A stretch of DNA of 64,000 nt. Source: Roseovarius pacificus (GTDB lineage Bacteria; Pseudomonadota; Alphaproteobacteria; Rhodobacterales; Rhodobacteraceae). A model generated the notes under the pieces. That model saw only the letters and a list, made by a program, of their open reading frames with translations, was not told where the DNA came from and ran no database searches. The stretch spans positions 434,001-498,000 of the forward strand of contig NZ_FRBR01000001.1 of the NCBI RefSeq assembly GCF_900142665.1, in the 5' to 3' direction. Below, in pieces: positions 1-9,140 of this stretch (position 1 is its first letter; every line of letters begins with the position of its first letter). Both the position numbers and the translations under genes were made by a program.

Positions 1-934
1 CGATCCAGCCCCGGATTTCTGCCAGCCGCTTCGCCAATACTCCCGTCGCACCCTGCGCATTGCGCATCAGCACGAAGGGCAACAACCGCCCACAGACAGC
101 CCCGTGCGGCGCCCCCGATAGCCCGCCAACCGGCCCGGCCAGCCCATGCACCGCCCCAAGCCCCGCATTGGCCAGCGCCAGACCGCCACACAGGCTGACC
201 CATGCCATTTCGTCCCGCGCCACCGCATTCTCGCTGTCGATCAACGCCCGCAGCGCCGACAGCCCGCGCGGGATCGCATCGCGGCACAGCGCATCGGTCA
301 GCGCATTGGCCTTGCGGCAGACATAGGGCTCGATCACCTGCGTAATCGCATCGAGCCCGCTGGCCAGCGTCACCGCACGCGGTGCACCATCGGTCAGCGC
401 GGGGTCGACAATCGCCAGATCGGCCAGCATCCGGTTGTCCCGCAGAGACACCTTACGCCCGGCCTGCGGCACCCCGATCACCGCGTTCTTCGTCACCTCC
501 GCCCCCGTGCCCGCCGTTGTCGGCAGCGCAACGAAAGGCAAGGGGTCATGATCGAGCGGCAGACCCTGCCCCACGACCTCGAGATGCTCCAGCATCGGCC
601 ACGTGGCGGGCACGAGCGCGGCAATCGCCTTGCCCGCGTCGATCACCGCACCGCCGCCAAGCGCCACCACCACTTGTGCACCATCGGCACGCGCGGCTTC
701 GACGCCCTGTTCGATCAAACCGATATCCGGCTCGGACGGGCAGGAAAACGCTTTCACTTCGCCCCCCGCCTGCGCAATCGCTTCTGTCAGCCAATCCGCC
801 CGCCCTGCATTGGCCCCGTGAACCAGCAACACCTTGCGCCCAAAGCCAAGCACCGCATCGGCGGCGCCCTGCGCCTGCCCCCTGCCGAACCGGATTTCGC
901 CAGCGGTCAAGACATTGAATGCCGTGATGGTCAT
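1..934 (-). CDS. Iron-containing alcohol dehydrogenase (3' end beyond window)
   Basis: NAD(P)-dependent oxidoreductase of the group III (iron-dependent) alcohol dehydrogenase family; the substrate cannot be told from sequence. The ATG at 934 has an AGGAGG ribosome site just upstream. About 311 residues are visible before the window edge; family members are about 370-390 aa, so the C-terminus is missing. Visible landmarks are the GGGAVIDAGK nucleotide-binding loop (residues 93-102), the PTTAGTGAEVT segment, SGLDAI and AVHGLAGPVGG, the last two holding metal-ligand Asp and His positions. It reads leftward, away from nrdJ, and a terminator lies between them, so it is probably a separate transcription unit. 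Confidence 0.88.
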   Translation of the reverse strand, partial: MTITAFNVLTAGEIRFGRGQAQGAADAVLGFGRKVLLVHGANAGRADWLTEAIAQAGGEVKAFSCPSEPDIGLIEQGVEAARADGAQVVVALGGGAVIDAGKAIAALVPATWPMLEHLEVVGQGLPLDHDPLPFVALPTTAGTGAEVTKNAVIGVPQAGRKVSLRDNRMLADLAIVDPALTDGAPRAVTLASGLDAITQVIEPYVCRKANALTDALCRDAIPRGLSALRALIDSENAVARDEMAWVSLCGGLALANAGLGAVHGLAGPVGGLSGAPHGAVCGRLLPFVLMRNAQGATGVLAKRLAEIRGWI

Positions 935-999
935 CGCGCGCCTCCTGTCCTGAGGACCGTTGTGACATGGACGCGCCCCACACGAAACCTCCGAACAGG

Positions 1000-1025
1000 A
1001 AAAAAGGGGCGTCCTGGGACGCCCC
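1000..1025 (-). terminator. Rho-independent terminator for leftward transcripts
   Basis: A 9-bp GC-rich stem (1006-1014 paired with 1017-1025) is followed on the minus strand by six T residues (1005-1000). It would end transcripts coming from nrdJ and the immA-like gene before the alcohol dehydrogenase. Confidence 0.85.
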
Positions 1026-1029
1026 CTGA

Positions 1030-1223
1030 GGTTCACGAAATCAGGCTCACTCTTTATACCGCCCGGTTTCTGCCTGCGGCCTGATCCGCGTTCAGGGCGA
1101 GCGCACCCGCCCCGGAAAAGGATGGGTCGAAGCACATAGTCCGCCCCCACCCTGTCTCGTCGGGGCCGTGGGCAACATACGCCCGGTGGCCCCTACGCAC
1201 CCCCGGTCAGGGGGCACGATCCA
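1030..1223 (-). other. Structured spacer, possible 3' UTR or small RNA
   Basis: No convincing gene of normal size. On the minus strand it holds two hairpins: CCCCC/GGGGG at 1200-1214, and a stem GGGGCC/GGCCCC at 1162-1193 with an inner GGGC/GCCC. A 27-codon reading frame (ATG near 1137, stop near 1055) preceded by a G-rich stretch comes next, then the terminator at 1000-1025. Before the immA-like insertion this segment probably followed nrdJ directly. No known RNA family was recognised. Confidence 0.3.
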
Positions 1224-1297
1224 CTCAGCTACACCCGCTTGTCGCGCCGCAGGTGTTGCATTTCATGCAGGTGCCGTTGCGCACCAGCGTGTAGTTA
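1224..1297 (-). repeat. 74-bp duplicate of the nrdJ 3' end (distal copy)
   Basis: Identical over 74 bp to 1940-2013, which encodes the last about 24 codons of nrdJ and its TGA. Homology stops abruptly on both sides. This copy is detached from any nrdJ reading frame. The two copies are direct repeats that bracket the immA-like gene with a 716-bp period. Confidence 0.95.
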
Positions 1298-1319
1298 ACA
1301 TGGTCCAGCTTTGTCAGGC

Positions 1320-1874
1320 TCAGAGGATTACCCTTTCGACTTTAGGTCTGGGCCGTCGCAGCTCCTGCTGAAAAACATCAAGCTGAACAATCCTCTGCGC
1401 CTTTTTTACATAGTGAACGTCCGAAAACGCTCGGTGAGCCAACTGGACAGCATCTATTTGTCTGTCTTTAAGCGCTACTCCACATTGAAAGAACACCGCT
1501 GCAAGATTGGCTTCCAACTCTTCGACCGTTGGAGGCACGTTAGACATACCGTTAGGTCCAGAGAACAGTTGGAAGTTCTTTGTTATCGCGCCTTTGGCAT
1601 GATGATCCAAAGTCAAATGGCCGATTTCGTGAGCAAGAATATAGTTTGAGAGCTTGCAGCCCCTCCTTGCGTTTTCCCAAAGTCTTTCATCTGCGCTCAG
1701 AGTGACATAGTCACCCAACACCACGATGCCTGCTTTACGTTTGTAGTCCTCCAATAATTCTGTGCGATACGTCTTTAACTTCCACGTTTCGCTTTCTTCA
1801 CATATCGCTGCCCACGCGTCGGGCACCTTAAAGAACTCGCCGTCATCGTAGAGTTCCCGCCTCAGCCATAGCAT
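1320..1874 (-). CDS. ImmA/IrrE-type zinc metallopeptidase-like protein
   Basis: 184-aa protein with the zinc motif HEIGH at residues 82-86 and a downstream ELEANLAA segment that probably supplies the third ligand (E121), the pattern of the ImmA/IrrE (COG2856) metallopeptidases. Known members cleave phage or stress repressors of the Xre type; the substrate here is unknown and no repressor gene is next to it. The gene is AT-richer than its surroundings and sits between two direct copies of the nrdJ 3' end, so it is probably a recent insertion. The same frame extends upstream to an ATG at 1928 with a GAGGAG ribosome site at ideal distance, but a TAG at 1878-1880 (codon 17) interrupts it. The ATG at 1874 has only a poorly spaced TAGGA. 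It may therefore be N-terminally truncated or poorly translated. Confidence 0.75.
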   Translation of the reverse strand: MLWLRRELYDDGEFFKVPDAWAAICEESETWKLKTYRTELLEDYKRKAGIVVLGDYVTLSADERLWENARRGCKLSNYILAHEIGHLTLDHHAKGAITKNFQLFSGPNGMSNVPPTVEELEANLAAVFFQCGVALKDRQIDAVQLAHRAFSDVHYVKKAQRIVQLDVFQQELRRPRPKVERVIL

Positions 1875-1939
1875 TTCCTACCATATTTTCACGGCGCGGG
1901 AAGTAGCAAGTGTAGGCCTGCGTTTCATCGCCGCTACTC

Positions 1940-2013
1940 CTCAGCTACACCCGCTTGTCGCGCCGCAGGTGTTGCATTTCATGCAGGTGCCGTTGCGCAC
2001 CAGCGTGTAGTTA
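1940..2013 (-). repeat. 74-bp nrdJ 3'-end repeat (copy within nrdJ)
   Basis: Proximal copy of the perfect direct repeat, covering the end of the NrdJ zinc-ribbon coding sequence and the TGA stop. Its partner lies at 1224-1297. Confidence 0.95.
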
Positions 2014-5000
2014 CCGCATTCGCCGCAGGCCTCACCCTCATAGCCCTGCATGCGGGCCTTGGTGCGGGCGTCCATGCTGACGCTGCCCGAGGCCACAGCC
2101 GTGGTCGTGGTCGAGGTGGCAGCGACGGTGGCACTGACCGTTTCCGGCACCAGCGTTTGCAGCGTCTCGACAGGGTCGCTGCCGCCATTCAGGGCCACCG
2201 CGCCGGATTGCCCGCCATTCAGCACCACCAGTTCCTGCGGCAGGCGCTTGCGCAGATAACCCGTCGAACTGATCTGCTTGAGCACCTCCAGCGAGCGCGA
2301 GGCGGCGGCATCGCTCATCTCCGAAATATTGGAGACGCCCTCTTCCTCGCCGCGGCCCAGATCGTCAAAGCTGGCGCCTTGCGGCTTCACATGGGCCAGA
2401 TCGGTGCGGTCCAGATAGCTGACGGCGAGTTCGCGGAAGATGTAGTCGAGGATCGAGGTGGCGTTCTTGATGCTGTCATTGCCCTGCACCATGCCCGCCG
2501 GTTCGAACTTGGTGAAGGTAAAGGCATCGACGAACTCTTCCAGCGGCACGCCGTATTGCAGGCCCACCGACACGGCGATGGCGAAATTGTTCATCATCGC
2601 GCGGAATCCGGCGCCTTCCTTGTGCATGTCGATGAAGATCTCGCCAAGGCTGCCGTCTTCGTATTCGCCGGTCCGCAGGTACACCTTGTGACCGCCGACA
2701 ATCGCCTTCTGGGTGTAGCCCTTGCGCCGCTCCGGCATCTTGGTGCGCTGCGACTTGATGATTTCCTTGATGACGACCTTCTCGACGATCTTTTCGGCCA
2801 GAACGGCGGCCTTTTCCTGTGTCGAGCCGCTCTCCAGTATCTCGGCGGCCTCCTCGTCATCCTCGACAAGGCTTGCGGCCAGCGGCTGGCTGAGCTTGGA
2901 GCCGTCGCGATAGAGCGCGTTCGCCTTCACCCCCAGGGACCAGCTGAGTTCATAGGCCTGCTGGCAATCCTCGATGGTGGCATCGTTGGGCATGTTGATC
3001 GTCTTCGAGATCGCCCCCGAAATAAAGCTCTGCGCCGCCGCCATCATGTAGATATGGCTGTCCACGCTCAGGTAACGCTTGCCCTTCTTGCCGCAGGGGT
3101 TGGCGCAATCGAAGATGTGGTAATGCTCGTCCTTCAGGTGCGGCGCACCCTCCAGCGTCATCGTCCCGCAAACGTGGTCGTTGGCGGCTTCGATATCGGC
3201 CTTGGAATACCCGAGATGCGCCAGCATGTCGAAGGTCGGGTCGTTCAGCTTCTCCGCCGGGATACCCAGAACATTGGTGCAGAATTCTTCGCCCAGGGTC
3301 CACTGGTTGAACACGAAGCGGATGTCGAAGGCCGAGCCGAGCGCGTTATCGACCTTTTCCAGTTCGTTGGGCCCGAACCCATGCCCCACCAGCGACGTGT
3401 GATTGATCCCCGGCGCATTGCCGATGGTGCCATGGCCCACCGCATAGCTGACGATTTCCTCGATCTGGGCCGAGCCATAACCGAGTTGCTCCAGCGCTGC
3501 GGGAACCGACTGGTTGATGATCTTGAAATAACCGCCCCCGGCCAGCTTCTTGAACTTCACCAGGGCAAAGTCCGGCTCGATCCCGGTGGTGTCGCAATCC
3601 ATCACGAGGCCGATCGTGCCGGTCGGCGCAATCACCGTGGCCTGTGCGTTGCGATAGCCGTGCTGCTCACCCAGCTTCAGCGCCTCGTCCCAGCTGGCCA
3701 TCGCCAGATCGACCAGCCGCGCATCGGGGCAGTTTGCCAAATCCAGCGGCACCGGCTTGACGGCCAGCCCTTCGTAGCCTTCGGTCGCGCCATAGGCGGC
3801 ATTGCGGTGGTTGCGGATGACGCGCAGCATGTGCTCGCGGTTGCGCCCATAGCCTGCGAACGGCCCCAGTTCCCCGGCCATTTCGGCGCTGGTGGCATAG
3901 GCGACACCCGTCATGATCGCCGTCAGCGCACCGCAAAGCGCGCGCCCCTCCGCCGAATCATAGCCATGGCCCATGTTCATCAGCAGACCGCCGATATTGG
4001 CATAGCCCAGGCCGAGCGTGCGAAACTCATAGCTGAGCTGCGCGATTTCCTTCGACGGGAACTGCGCCATCATCACCGAGATTTCCAGCGTCACCGTCCA
4101 CAACCGCGAAGCGTGCACATAGCTATCCGCGTCGAATTGGCCGTCCTTGTAGAACCGCAACAGGTTCATCGAAGCCAAGTTGCAGGCCGTATCGTCAAGG
4201 AACATGTATTCCGAACAGGGGTTCGAGCCGCGGATTTCCCCGTCTTCCGGGCAGGTGTGCCACGCATTGACGGTGTCGTGATACTGGATGCCCGGATCGG
4301 CACAGGCCCACGCGGCGTGCCCCACGTCTTCCCACAGGTCGCGCGCCTTGATGGTCCTGGCGACGCTGCCATCGGTGCGGTTGATCAGCGCCCAGTCATC
4401 GTCGTTCTCGACCGCCTTGAGGAAGGCATCGGTCACGCGGATCGAGTTGTTCGAGTTCTGCCCCGACACCGAGGCATAGGCCTCGGAATCCCAGTCGGTA
4501 TCGTAGGTCGGGAACTCGATGCTGTCATAGCCCTGCCTGGCATAATCCAGCACACGCTTGACGTAAGTCTCGGGAATCTGAACCCGCTTGGCCCCGCGAA
4601 TGGCGTCTTTCAGTTGCTCGTTCTTCCTGGGATCGACGGCGTCTTCATTACTGCCGTCCCAGGCCCGGATCGCGGCGAAGATTTCGTTCAGCTTCTGCTC
4701 GTGCATCTTCGAGCCGGCGACGATGCTGGCGACCTTTTGCTCTTCCTTCACCTTCCAGTTGATGAATTCCTGGATATCGGGGTGATCGGCGTCGCAGATC
4801 ACCATCTTGGCGGCGCGGCGCGTGGTGCCGCCCGACTTGATCGCACCCGCCGCGCGGTCGCCGATCTTGAGGAACCCCATCAGGCCCGAGGATTTGCCAC
4901 CGCCCGACAGCGCCTCGCCTTCGGCGCGCAGGCTGGAAAAGTTCGTACCGGTGCCCGAACCGTATTTGAACAGGCGGGCCTCGCGCACCCACAGATCCAT

Positions 5001-5621
5001 GATGCCGCCATCGCCGACCAGATCGTCGCCGACCGACTGGATGAAGCATGCATGGGGCTGCGGGTGCTCATAGGCGCTGCTCGATTTGGTCAGGTCGCCC
5101 GTTTGGTAATCCACGTAATAGTGCCCCTGGCTGGGGCCGTCGATGCCATAGGCCCAATGCAGGCCGGTATTGAACCACTGGGGAGAGTTCGGCGCGGCCA
5201 TCTGATCGGCCAGCATGAAGCGCATTTCGTCGAAATAGGCGCGGGCATCCTCTTCGGTGCTGAAATAGCCACCCTTCCAGCCCCAATAGGCCCATGCGCC
5301 TGCCAGACGGTCGAACACCTGTTTGGAGCTCGTCTCACCGGCAAAACCCTTGTTGTCCTTGGCGGGAACCGAGCGCCACAGGAACTCGGGCACATCCTTT
5401 TCCTCGACGCGGGTCAGCTTCTGGGGCACGCCAGCCTTGCGAAAGTACTTCTGCGCGATCACGTCGCTGGCCACCTGACTCCAGCTGGCGGGCACTTCGA
5501 CGTTGTCCAGCTTGAAAACAGTCGTTCCGTCCGGATTGCGGATTTCCGAACTGGTGGTCACGAAATCCAACGCAGCGTAAGCGTCTTGCCCGGCTTTGGT
5601 GAACTTTCTTTCAATTTTCAT
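1941..5621 (-). CDS. nrdJ: Vitamin B12-dependent ribonucleotide reductase (class II)
   Basis: Makes deoxyribonucleotides for DNA synthesis using adenosylcobalamin, with no oxygen requirement. At 1226 aa it matches the long alphaproteobacterial NrdJ form. Visible parts are the N-terminal region with the NSPQWFNTG segment, the 10-stranded barrel with NPCSEY and [12 protein letters not shown], the GTIG loop, a late TSCPD-like domain (about residues 980-1100, [10 protein letters not shown] to IFREL), and a C-terminal zinc ribbon CGECG...CMKCNTCG. The last cysteine-rich residues are those duplicated downstream. The upstream region carries a pair of NrdR-like boxes over a sigma70-like promoter. No cobalamin riboswitch is apparent. 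Confidence 0.98.
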   Translation of the reverse strand: MKIERKFTKAGQDAYAALDFVTTSSEIRNPDGTTVFKLDNVEVPASWSQVASDVIAQKYFRKAGVPQKLTRVEEKDVPEFLWRSVPAKDNKGFAGETSSKQVFDRLAGAWAYWGWKGGYFSTEEDARAYFDEMRFMLADQMAAPNSPQWFNTGLHWAYGIDGPSQGHYYVDYQTGDLTKSSSAYEHPQPHACFIQSVGDDLVGDGGIMDLWVREARLFKYGSGTGTNFSSLRAEGEALSGGGKSSGLMGFLKIGDRAAGAIKSGGTTRRAAKMVICDADHPDIQEFINWKVKEEQKVASIVAGSKMHEQKLNEIFAAIRAWDGSNEDAVDPRKNEQLKDAIRGAKRVQIPETYVKRVLDYARQGYDSIEFPTYDTDWDSEAYASVSGQNSNNSIRVTDAFLKAVENDDDWALINRTDGSVARTIKARDLWEDVGHAAWACADPGIQYHDTVNAWHTCPEDGEIRGSNPCSEYMFLDDTACNLASMNLLRFYKDGQFDADSYVHASRLWTVTLEISVMMAQFPSKEIAQLSYEFRTLGLGYANIGGLLMNMGHGYDSAEGRALCGALTAIMTGVAYATSAEMAGELGPFAGYGRNREHMLRVIRNHRNAAYGATEGYEGLAVKPVPLDLANCPDARLVDLAMASWDEALKLGEQHGYRNAQATVIAPTGTIGLVMDCDTTGIEPDFALVKFKKLAGGGYFKIINQSVPAALEQLGYGSAQIEEIVSYAVGHGTIGNAPGINHTSLVGHGFGPNELEKVDNALGSAFDIRFVFNQWTLGEEFCTNVLGIPAEKLNDPTFDMLAHLGYSKADIEAANDHVCGTMTLEGAPHLKDEHYHIFDCANPCGKKGKRYLSVDSHIYMMAAAQSFISGAISKTINMPNDATIEDCQQAYELSWSLGVKANALYRDGSKLSQPLAASLVEDDEEAAEILESGSTQEKAAVLAEKIVEKVVIKEIIKSQRTKMPERRKGYTQKAIVGGHKVYLRTGEYEDGSLGEIFIDMHKEGAGFRAMMNNFAIAVSVGLQYGVPLEEFVDAFTFTKFEPAGMVQGNDSIKNATSILDYIFRELAVSYLDRTDLAHVKPQGASFDDLGRGEEEGVSNISEMSDAAASRSLEVLKQISSTGYLRKRLPQELVVLNGGQSGAVALNGGSDPVETLQTLVPETVSATVAATSTTTTAVASGSVSMDARTKARMQGYEGEACGECGNYTLVRNGTCMKCNTCGATSGCS

Positions 5622-5794
5622 GTTCTAGCTGCCCCATAATTCAGCGTTTTCACTTCACGAATGCCTGGCACACGGCACCTGACCGCCGCCGCAACCGACA
5701 AAACATCCCCGCCGTGATCGACAGATCGTCACGGTTCTACATGGCCCGGAATGCACCGGGTATGTTTGGGGTTAAGTCCCTGATCCGCCGATGC

Positions 5795-5859
5795 GCACTA
5801 TATGTTGTGGCTTTCCGACCGATGGACACAATCTGGCGTATTGCACGGCCTCTGGTCAA
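5795..5859 (-). promoter_or_regulatory. nrdJ promoter with paired NrdR-like boxes
   Basis: On the minus strand TTGACC (5859-5854) and CCAGAT (5836-5831) are 17 nt apart and resemble a sigma70 promoter. A 16-bp site at 5795-5810 matches the NrdR consensus ACACTATATATAGTGT at 12 of 16 positions. A weaker match at 5826-5841 starts exactly 31 bp away, about three helical turns, the usual NrdR spacing. The weaker box covers the -10, which fits repression of nrdJ by NrdR. Confidence 0.6.
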
Positions 5860-6260
5860 CGGCTTTTTTGCGGAATTTTGCTGAAAAAAATGTTGACCTT
5901 AGCCGTTCGTGAAGATTGCCGGGCGCAGCGCGCGATTCATCCACAGACCGGATCGCCGTACCAAGGCTCGGCCAATATCCCGTATACTATCCCGGAAAGA
6001 CCTTCCTGCATAAGTGGTTAGCACAATATTCTCATATGAAGCTTCAAGTGCAGCCCAGCCAAACCGGCTTGTGCGACTCATGCCGGAACGGAAATTATCC
6101 ACCGGTTGACTGCAACATCTTGTGGATAAGATCTTTTCTGGCCGCTACGGAGAGTGTGTCGGCAAAATCACCGGCCAAATGATCTCCGCCACCCGAAATC
6201 AGGGCAAATTGCCCATGATTTCCCCGGAACAGAGAAAATGAACCACTACATCTTGTGATT
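5860..6260. other. Gene-free AT-rich spacer
   Basis: Between the nrdJ promoter and the tRNA-Pro gene there is no reading frame with convincing codon use or a ribosome site. Besides the DnaA-like sites nothing specific was recognised. Confidence 0.5.
5937..6129. promoter_or_regulatory. Cluster of three DnaA-box-like sites
   Basis: TCATCCACA at 5937-5945 (8/9 of TTATCCACA), TTATCCACC at 6095-6103 (8/9) and a perfect TTATCCACA in reverse at 6121-6129. They lie in the AT-rich spacer upstream of nrdJ. The sites could serve DnaA control of nrdJ or DnaA titration. No dnaA, dnaN or other origin-linked genes are visible, so an origin is not claimed. Confidence 0.4.
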
Positions 6261-6337
6261 TGGTCGGGGCGGCGAGATTCGAACTCACGACCCCCTGTAC
6301 CCAAAACAGGTGCGCTACCAGACTGCGCTACGCCCCG
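6261..6337 (-). tRNA. tRNA-Pro (anticodon TGG)
   Basis: A 77-nt cloverleaf on the minus strand. Acceptor 5' strand CGGGGCG (6337-6331) pairs with its 3' partner, and the 3' CCA is encoded (6263-6261). The anticodon arm is CCTGT-TTTGGGT-ACAGG, giving TGG. The T arm carries GTTCGAATC. This tRNA reads proline CCA and probably other CCN codons. Confidence 0.96.
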
Positions 6338-6380
6338 AACCGGGGATGTGCATACTCGGCCCGCGCAGGATTGAAAACCC

Positions 6381-6872
6381 CTAACAGGGCCAGGCCGCCA
6401 CTTGCGCGTCAATTGACGGGTGTTGCATCTGGCTGCCCTCGGAAATTCCAAGCTGGCGTGCCAGCCCGCCATTGATTTCCAGGACATACTGAATATCGCG
6501 CCCGCCCATGATCGGACGCTCGTCATGCGGTTGCGCACGATGATGAACGCGACGCACCGTACCGGTACGGTCGGCAAAGATCATGTCCAGTTCGATCAGG
6601 GTATTCTTCATCCAGAACCCCACTGACCGGGGCGCCGGATAAACGAACAGCATGCCCGCGCTTTTGGCCATCTGTTCACGATGCATCAGCCCTTGGGCGC
6701 GTTCCTCGGCATCATCGGCCACCTCGACGGTAAAGCCGGCCTGGCCCCAGTCGCCGCGCAATGCCACGCGGTCATCACGGCATTCTCCGGCCAGCGCCGC
6801 AAAGACGGACGCCAGCCAGAAAAAACATGAGGCAAGCCCTAATCCGAGGACTTTTTCACAGCCATTTCCCAT
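6381..6872 (-). CDS. DUF192 family exported protein
   Basis: About 163 aa with a hydrophobic signal segment (LGLASCFFWLASVFAALA, cleavage near AGEC) followed by one DUF192 (COG1430) domain containing GLMHR, MLFVYP and FWMKNT. The family is widespread but has no established biochemical role; a periplasmic location is inferred from the signal segment. The ATG at 6872 was chosen because GGAGG lies 7 nt upstream; a GTG two codons earlier would leave no room for it. The start lies inside the 3' end of the cold-shock gene (34-nt overlap), so the two are probably translationally coupled. Confidence 0.85.
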   Translation of the reverse strand: MGNGCEKVLGLGLASCFFWLASVFAALAGECRDDRVALRGDWGQAGFTVEVADDAEERAQGLMHREQMAKSAGMLFVYPAPRSVGFWMKNTLIELDMIFADRTGTVRRVHHRAQPHDERPIMGGRDIQYVLEINGGLARQLGISEGSQMQHPSIDAQVAAWPC

Positions 6873-7375
6873 CCACACACCTCCGTGGCCATCCGGCCAC
6901 GTTTACCCTCTATAACCCGAATGGCCAGAGCTTCGCCGGGTTGCAGATCCGCCAGCCCGGAACGCCGCAGGACTTCGACATGCACAAACACGTCTTCGTC
7001 CCGGCCAAAGGTGTTCGCAAAGCCAAACCCCTTGCCTTTATCGAACCATTTGACGCGTGCGGGCTCAAGCGGAGCCGAGCGGATAAGTTCCGGATCAATC
7101 TCATCGAGATCGCTCAGGCCCGTACTTTCGCTGTCCTCAGGCGGCTCTATGCTGTGCACTTCAATCGCCTGAACACCGCGCTCGGTATCTTGCACGTCAA
7201 TTTCCACCCCCGCCCGGTCGGCAACCGAACTCTGGCCGAAATTGCGCAACACATTTGCATGCAGAAGAATATCAGGACCGCCTTCATCGGCGACAACAAA
7301 TCCAAACCCCTTTACCGGATCAAACCACTTAACGCGTCCTTTTACTCTGCGGATACGTTCATTTTCCTTGGTCAC
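6839..7375 (-). CDS. Double cold-shock-domain protein
   Basis: 178 aa with two cold-shock domains. The first (about residues 10-70) has VKWFDPVKGFGFV and the second (about 105-170) has VKWFDKGKGFGFA. An acidic linker rich in E, D and S joins them. Such domains bind single-stranded nucleic acid and act as RNA chaperones. The paired-domain form is typical of alphaproteobacteria, whereas E. coli CspA proteins are single domains of about 70 aa. The GTG start at 7375 has AGGA at suitable spacing. A possible promoter (TTGCTT near 7454, TATAGC near 7433) lies in the 125-nt gap after pdxH. Confidence 0.9.
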   Translation of the reverse strand: MTKENERIRRVKGRVKWFDPVKGFGFVVADEGGPDILLHANVLRNFGQSSVADRAGVEIDVQDTERGVQAIEVHSIEPPEDSESTGLSDLDEIDPELIRSAPLEPARVKWFDKGKGFGFANTFGRDEDVFVHVEVLRRSGLADLQPGEALAIRVIEGKRGRMATEVCGWEMAVKKSSD

Positions 7376-7500
7376 TTTGTTCCTACCTAAACAGTCTTCA
7401 TCCCCACGAGACCAGATTTAGTCTTGCGCTATATCACCGCCCCGTTGCAAGCAAAAATTCCATTTATATTCAGGACTTTGCATTTTACGAAACGTGAATA

Positions 7501-8106
7501 TCAAGGATTCAGACGCGATATTTCCCATTCATTTTCATATTCTTCACGGCGCCAGACGAACCTGTCATGCAGTCTGAAAGCGCCATCTGCCCAGAATTCG
7601 ATCTCAACCGGCTCGATTCTGAAACCTCCCCAAAAGGGGGGTCTCGGCGGATTTGTGCCCTTCTGAGCGGTTACCTTCGCCACTTCCGCCATCAACGCCG
7701 TGCGCGACGCAAGCGGCTGCGACTGCTTCGAAGCCCAGGCCCCGAGCCTACTCTTTAAAGAACGCGAGGCAAAATAGTCGTCAGCCTCAGGGCCGTCCTC
7801 GCGGACGACCCTGCCCCGCACGCGAAGCTGACGTCGCAGGGATTTCCAGTGGAGCACGATCGCCGCCTTGCCGGCGTATTCGAGCTCACGCCCCTTGGCG
7901 CTGCCGTAATTGGTGTAAAACCAGAACCCGTCATCACCTATCTCTTTCAGCAACACCATGCGTACATTTGGCAAACCGGTTTCATCCACGGTGGACAGGG
8001 CCATCGCATTGGGATCGTTGATCTCGGTTTCGGTGGCGTCCGACAGCCAGCGGCGGGCAATCTCGAAAGGATTGTCGCCCGCAAAAATACCGGTTCTGTC
8101 CGTCAT
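7501..8106 (-). CDS. pdxH: Pyridoxamine 5'-phosphate oxidase
   Basis: FMN enzyme that oxidises pyridoxamine/pyridoxine 5'-phosphate to pyridoxal 5'-phosphate in the cytoplasm. The 201-aa length is normal. Recognisable segments are [42 protein letters not shown], the [12 protein letters not shown] region and the C-terminal [17 protein letters not shown]. Two ATGs lie 6 nt apart; the downstream one at 8106 is preferred because the GGAAGG element sits 7 nt before it but only 1 nt before the other. It is divergent from fabI. Confidence 0.95.
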   Translation of the reverse strand: MTDRTGIFAGDNPFEIARRWLSDATETEINDPNAMALSTVDETGLPNVRMVLLKEIGDDGFWFYTNYGSAKGRELEYAGKAAIVLHWKSLRRQLRVRGRVVREDGPEADDYFASRSLKSRLGAWASKQSQPLASRTALMAEVAKVTAQKGTNPPRPPFWGGFRIEPVEIEFWADGAFRLHDRFVWRREEYENEWEISRLNP

Positions 8107-8314
8107 GTTCATGCCTTCCAACCTACCCATACGATTGTGCGCCAAGCGCCTATCCCACCTCATTGACCGATGCAAGCCAGCAAGCCATCCTCCGCACAAC
8201 ATGCAGCGCTGACCGTATAAAACGCAAGGGGCTCGAAACAGGCTTTCCCTTGATGCCTCATGAGCGATCGCCTAAAGGATTTCGGAAGAACCACAGATGG
8301 GCCGAGGGCAAGAA

Positions 8315-9124
8315 ATGTCAAATCAACTAATGGCGGGCAAGCGCGGTCTGATCATGGGCGTCGCAAACGACAAGTCGATCGCCTGGGGAATCGCCAAAGC
8401 CTGCGCCGATGCCGGGGCCGAACTGGCCTTTACCTATATGGGCGACGCGTTCAGGAAACGGGTCGCGCCGCTGGCCGAAACTCTTGGCGTCGCGCACATG
8501 TTCGATTGTGACGTATCCGATCCGGCCTCGATCGACACGGCGTTTGCCGAAATCGAAAAGGTCTGGGGCAGGATCGACTTTCTGGTTCACGCAATCGGCT
8601 TTTCCGACAAGAACGAACTGCGCGGCCGCTACGTGGATACCAGCCGCGACAATTTCCTGATGACCATGGATATCAGTTGCTACAGCTTTACCGCCGTCAT
8701 GCAGCGCGCCGAGAAACTGATGACCGACGGCGGCAGCGCTCTGACGCTCACCTATTACGGTGCCGAACAGGTGATGCCGCATTACAATGTCATGGGCGTC
8801 GCCAAGGCCGCGCTCGAGGCGTCGGTCAAGTACCTGGCCGAGGATCTGGGCAAGGACGGCATTCGCGTCAACGCGATTTCCGCCGGCCCGATCAAGACCC
8901 TGGCCGCCAGCGGGATCGGCGATTTCCGCTATATCCTGAAATGGAACGAACTGAACTCGCCCCTGCGCCGCAACGTCACCACCGAGGATGTGGGCAGGTC
9001 CGCGCTGTATCTGCTCTCGGATCTCGGCAGTGGCGTCACGGGCGAAAACCTGCACGTGGATGCCGGGTACCATGTTGTCGGCATGAAGGCCGTCGACGCC
9101 CCCGATATCGACGCAACCTCCTGA
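8315..9124 (+). CDS. fabI: Enoyl-[acyl-carrier-protein] reductase (NADH)
   Basis: Last reductive step of each type II fatty-acid elongation cycle. The 269-aa protein shows the FabI variant of the short-chain fold: the GIAN-type loop (GVANDKSIAWGIA, from residue 15) and the catalytic pair Y157-x6-K164 (YNVMGVAK). The start at 8315 is preferred over an ATG 18 nt upstream because of the GAGGGC element before it and because family proteins begin near this point. A TATAAA at 8216-8221 may be part of its promoter. Confidence 0.96.
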   Translation: MSNQLMAGKRGLIMGVANDKSIAWGIAKACADAGAELAFTYMGDAFRKRVAPLAETLGVAHMFDCDVSDPASIDTAFAEIEKVWGRIDFLVHAIGFSDKNELRGRYVDTSRDNFLMTMDISCYSFTAVMQRAEKLMTDGGSALTLTYYGAEQVMPHYNVMGVAKAALEASVKYLAEDLGKDGIRVNAISAGPIKTLAASGIGDFRYILKWNELNSPLRRNVTTEDVGRSALYLLSDLGSGVTGENLHVDAGYHVVGMKAVDAPDIDATS

Positions 9125-9140
9125 CGCCGGAGCCCGCCCC

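Noticed and set aside
2157..5639. Very long open frame on the plus strand opposite nrdJ
   Set aside because: It is the antisense shadow of nrdJ, caused by high G+C; the translation is rich in H, R, A and D and matches no family.
5622..5900. Cobalamin riboswitch before the B12-dependent nrdJ
   Set aside because: Looked for the conserved B12-box and receptor core on the minus strand; none seen. The NrdR-like pair explains the region better.
5622..6260. Chromosome origin
   Set aside because: DnaA boxes exist, but no origin-linked genes or clear unwinding element were seen, so only a DnaA-site cluster is recorded.
6095..6577. 160-codon frame across tRNA-Pro
   Set aside because: It includes the typical translation of a tRNA gene ([11 protein letters not shown]) and overlaps the DUF192 gene in another frame.
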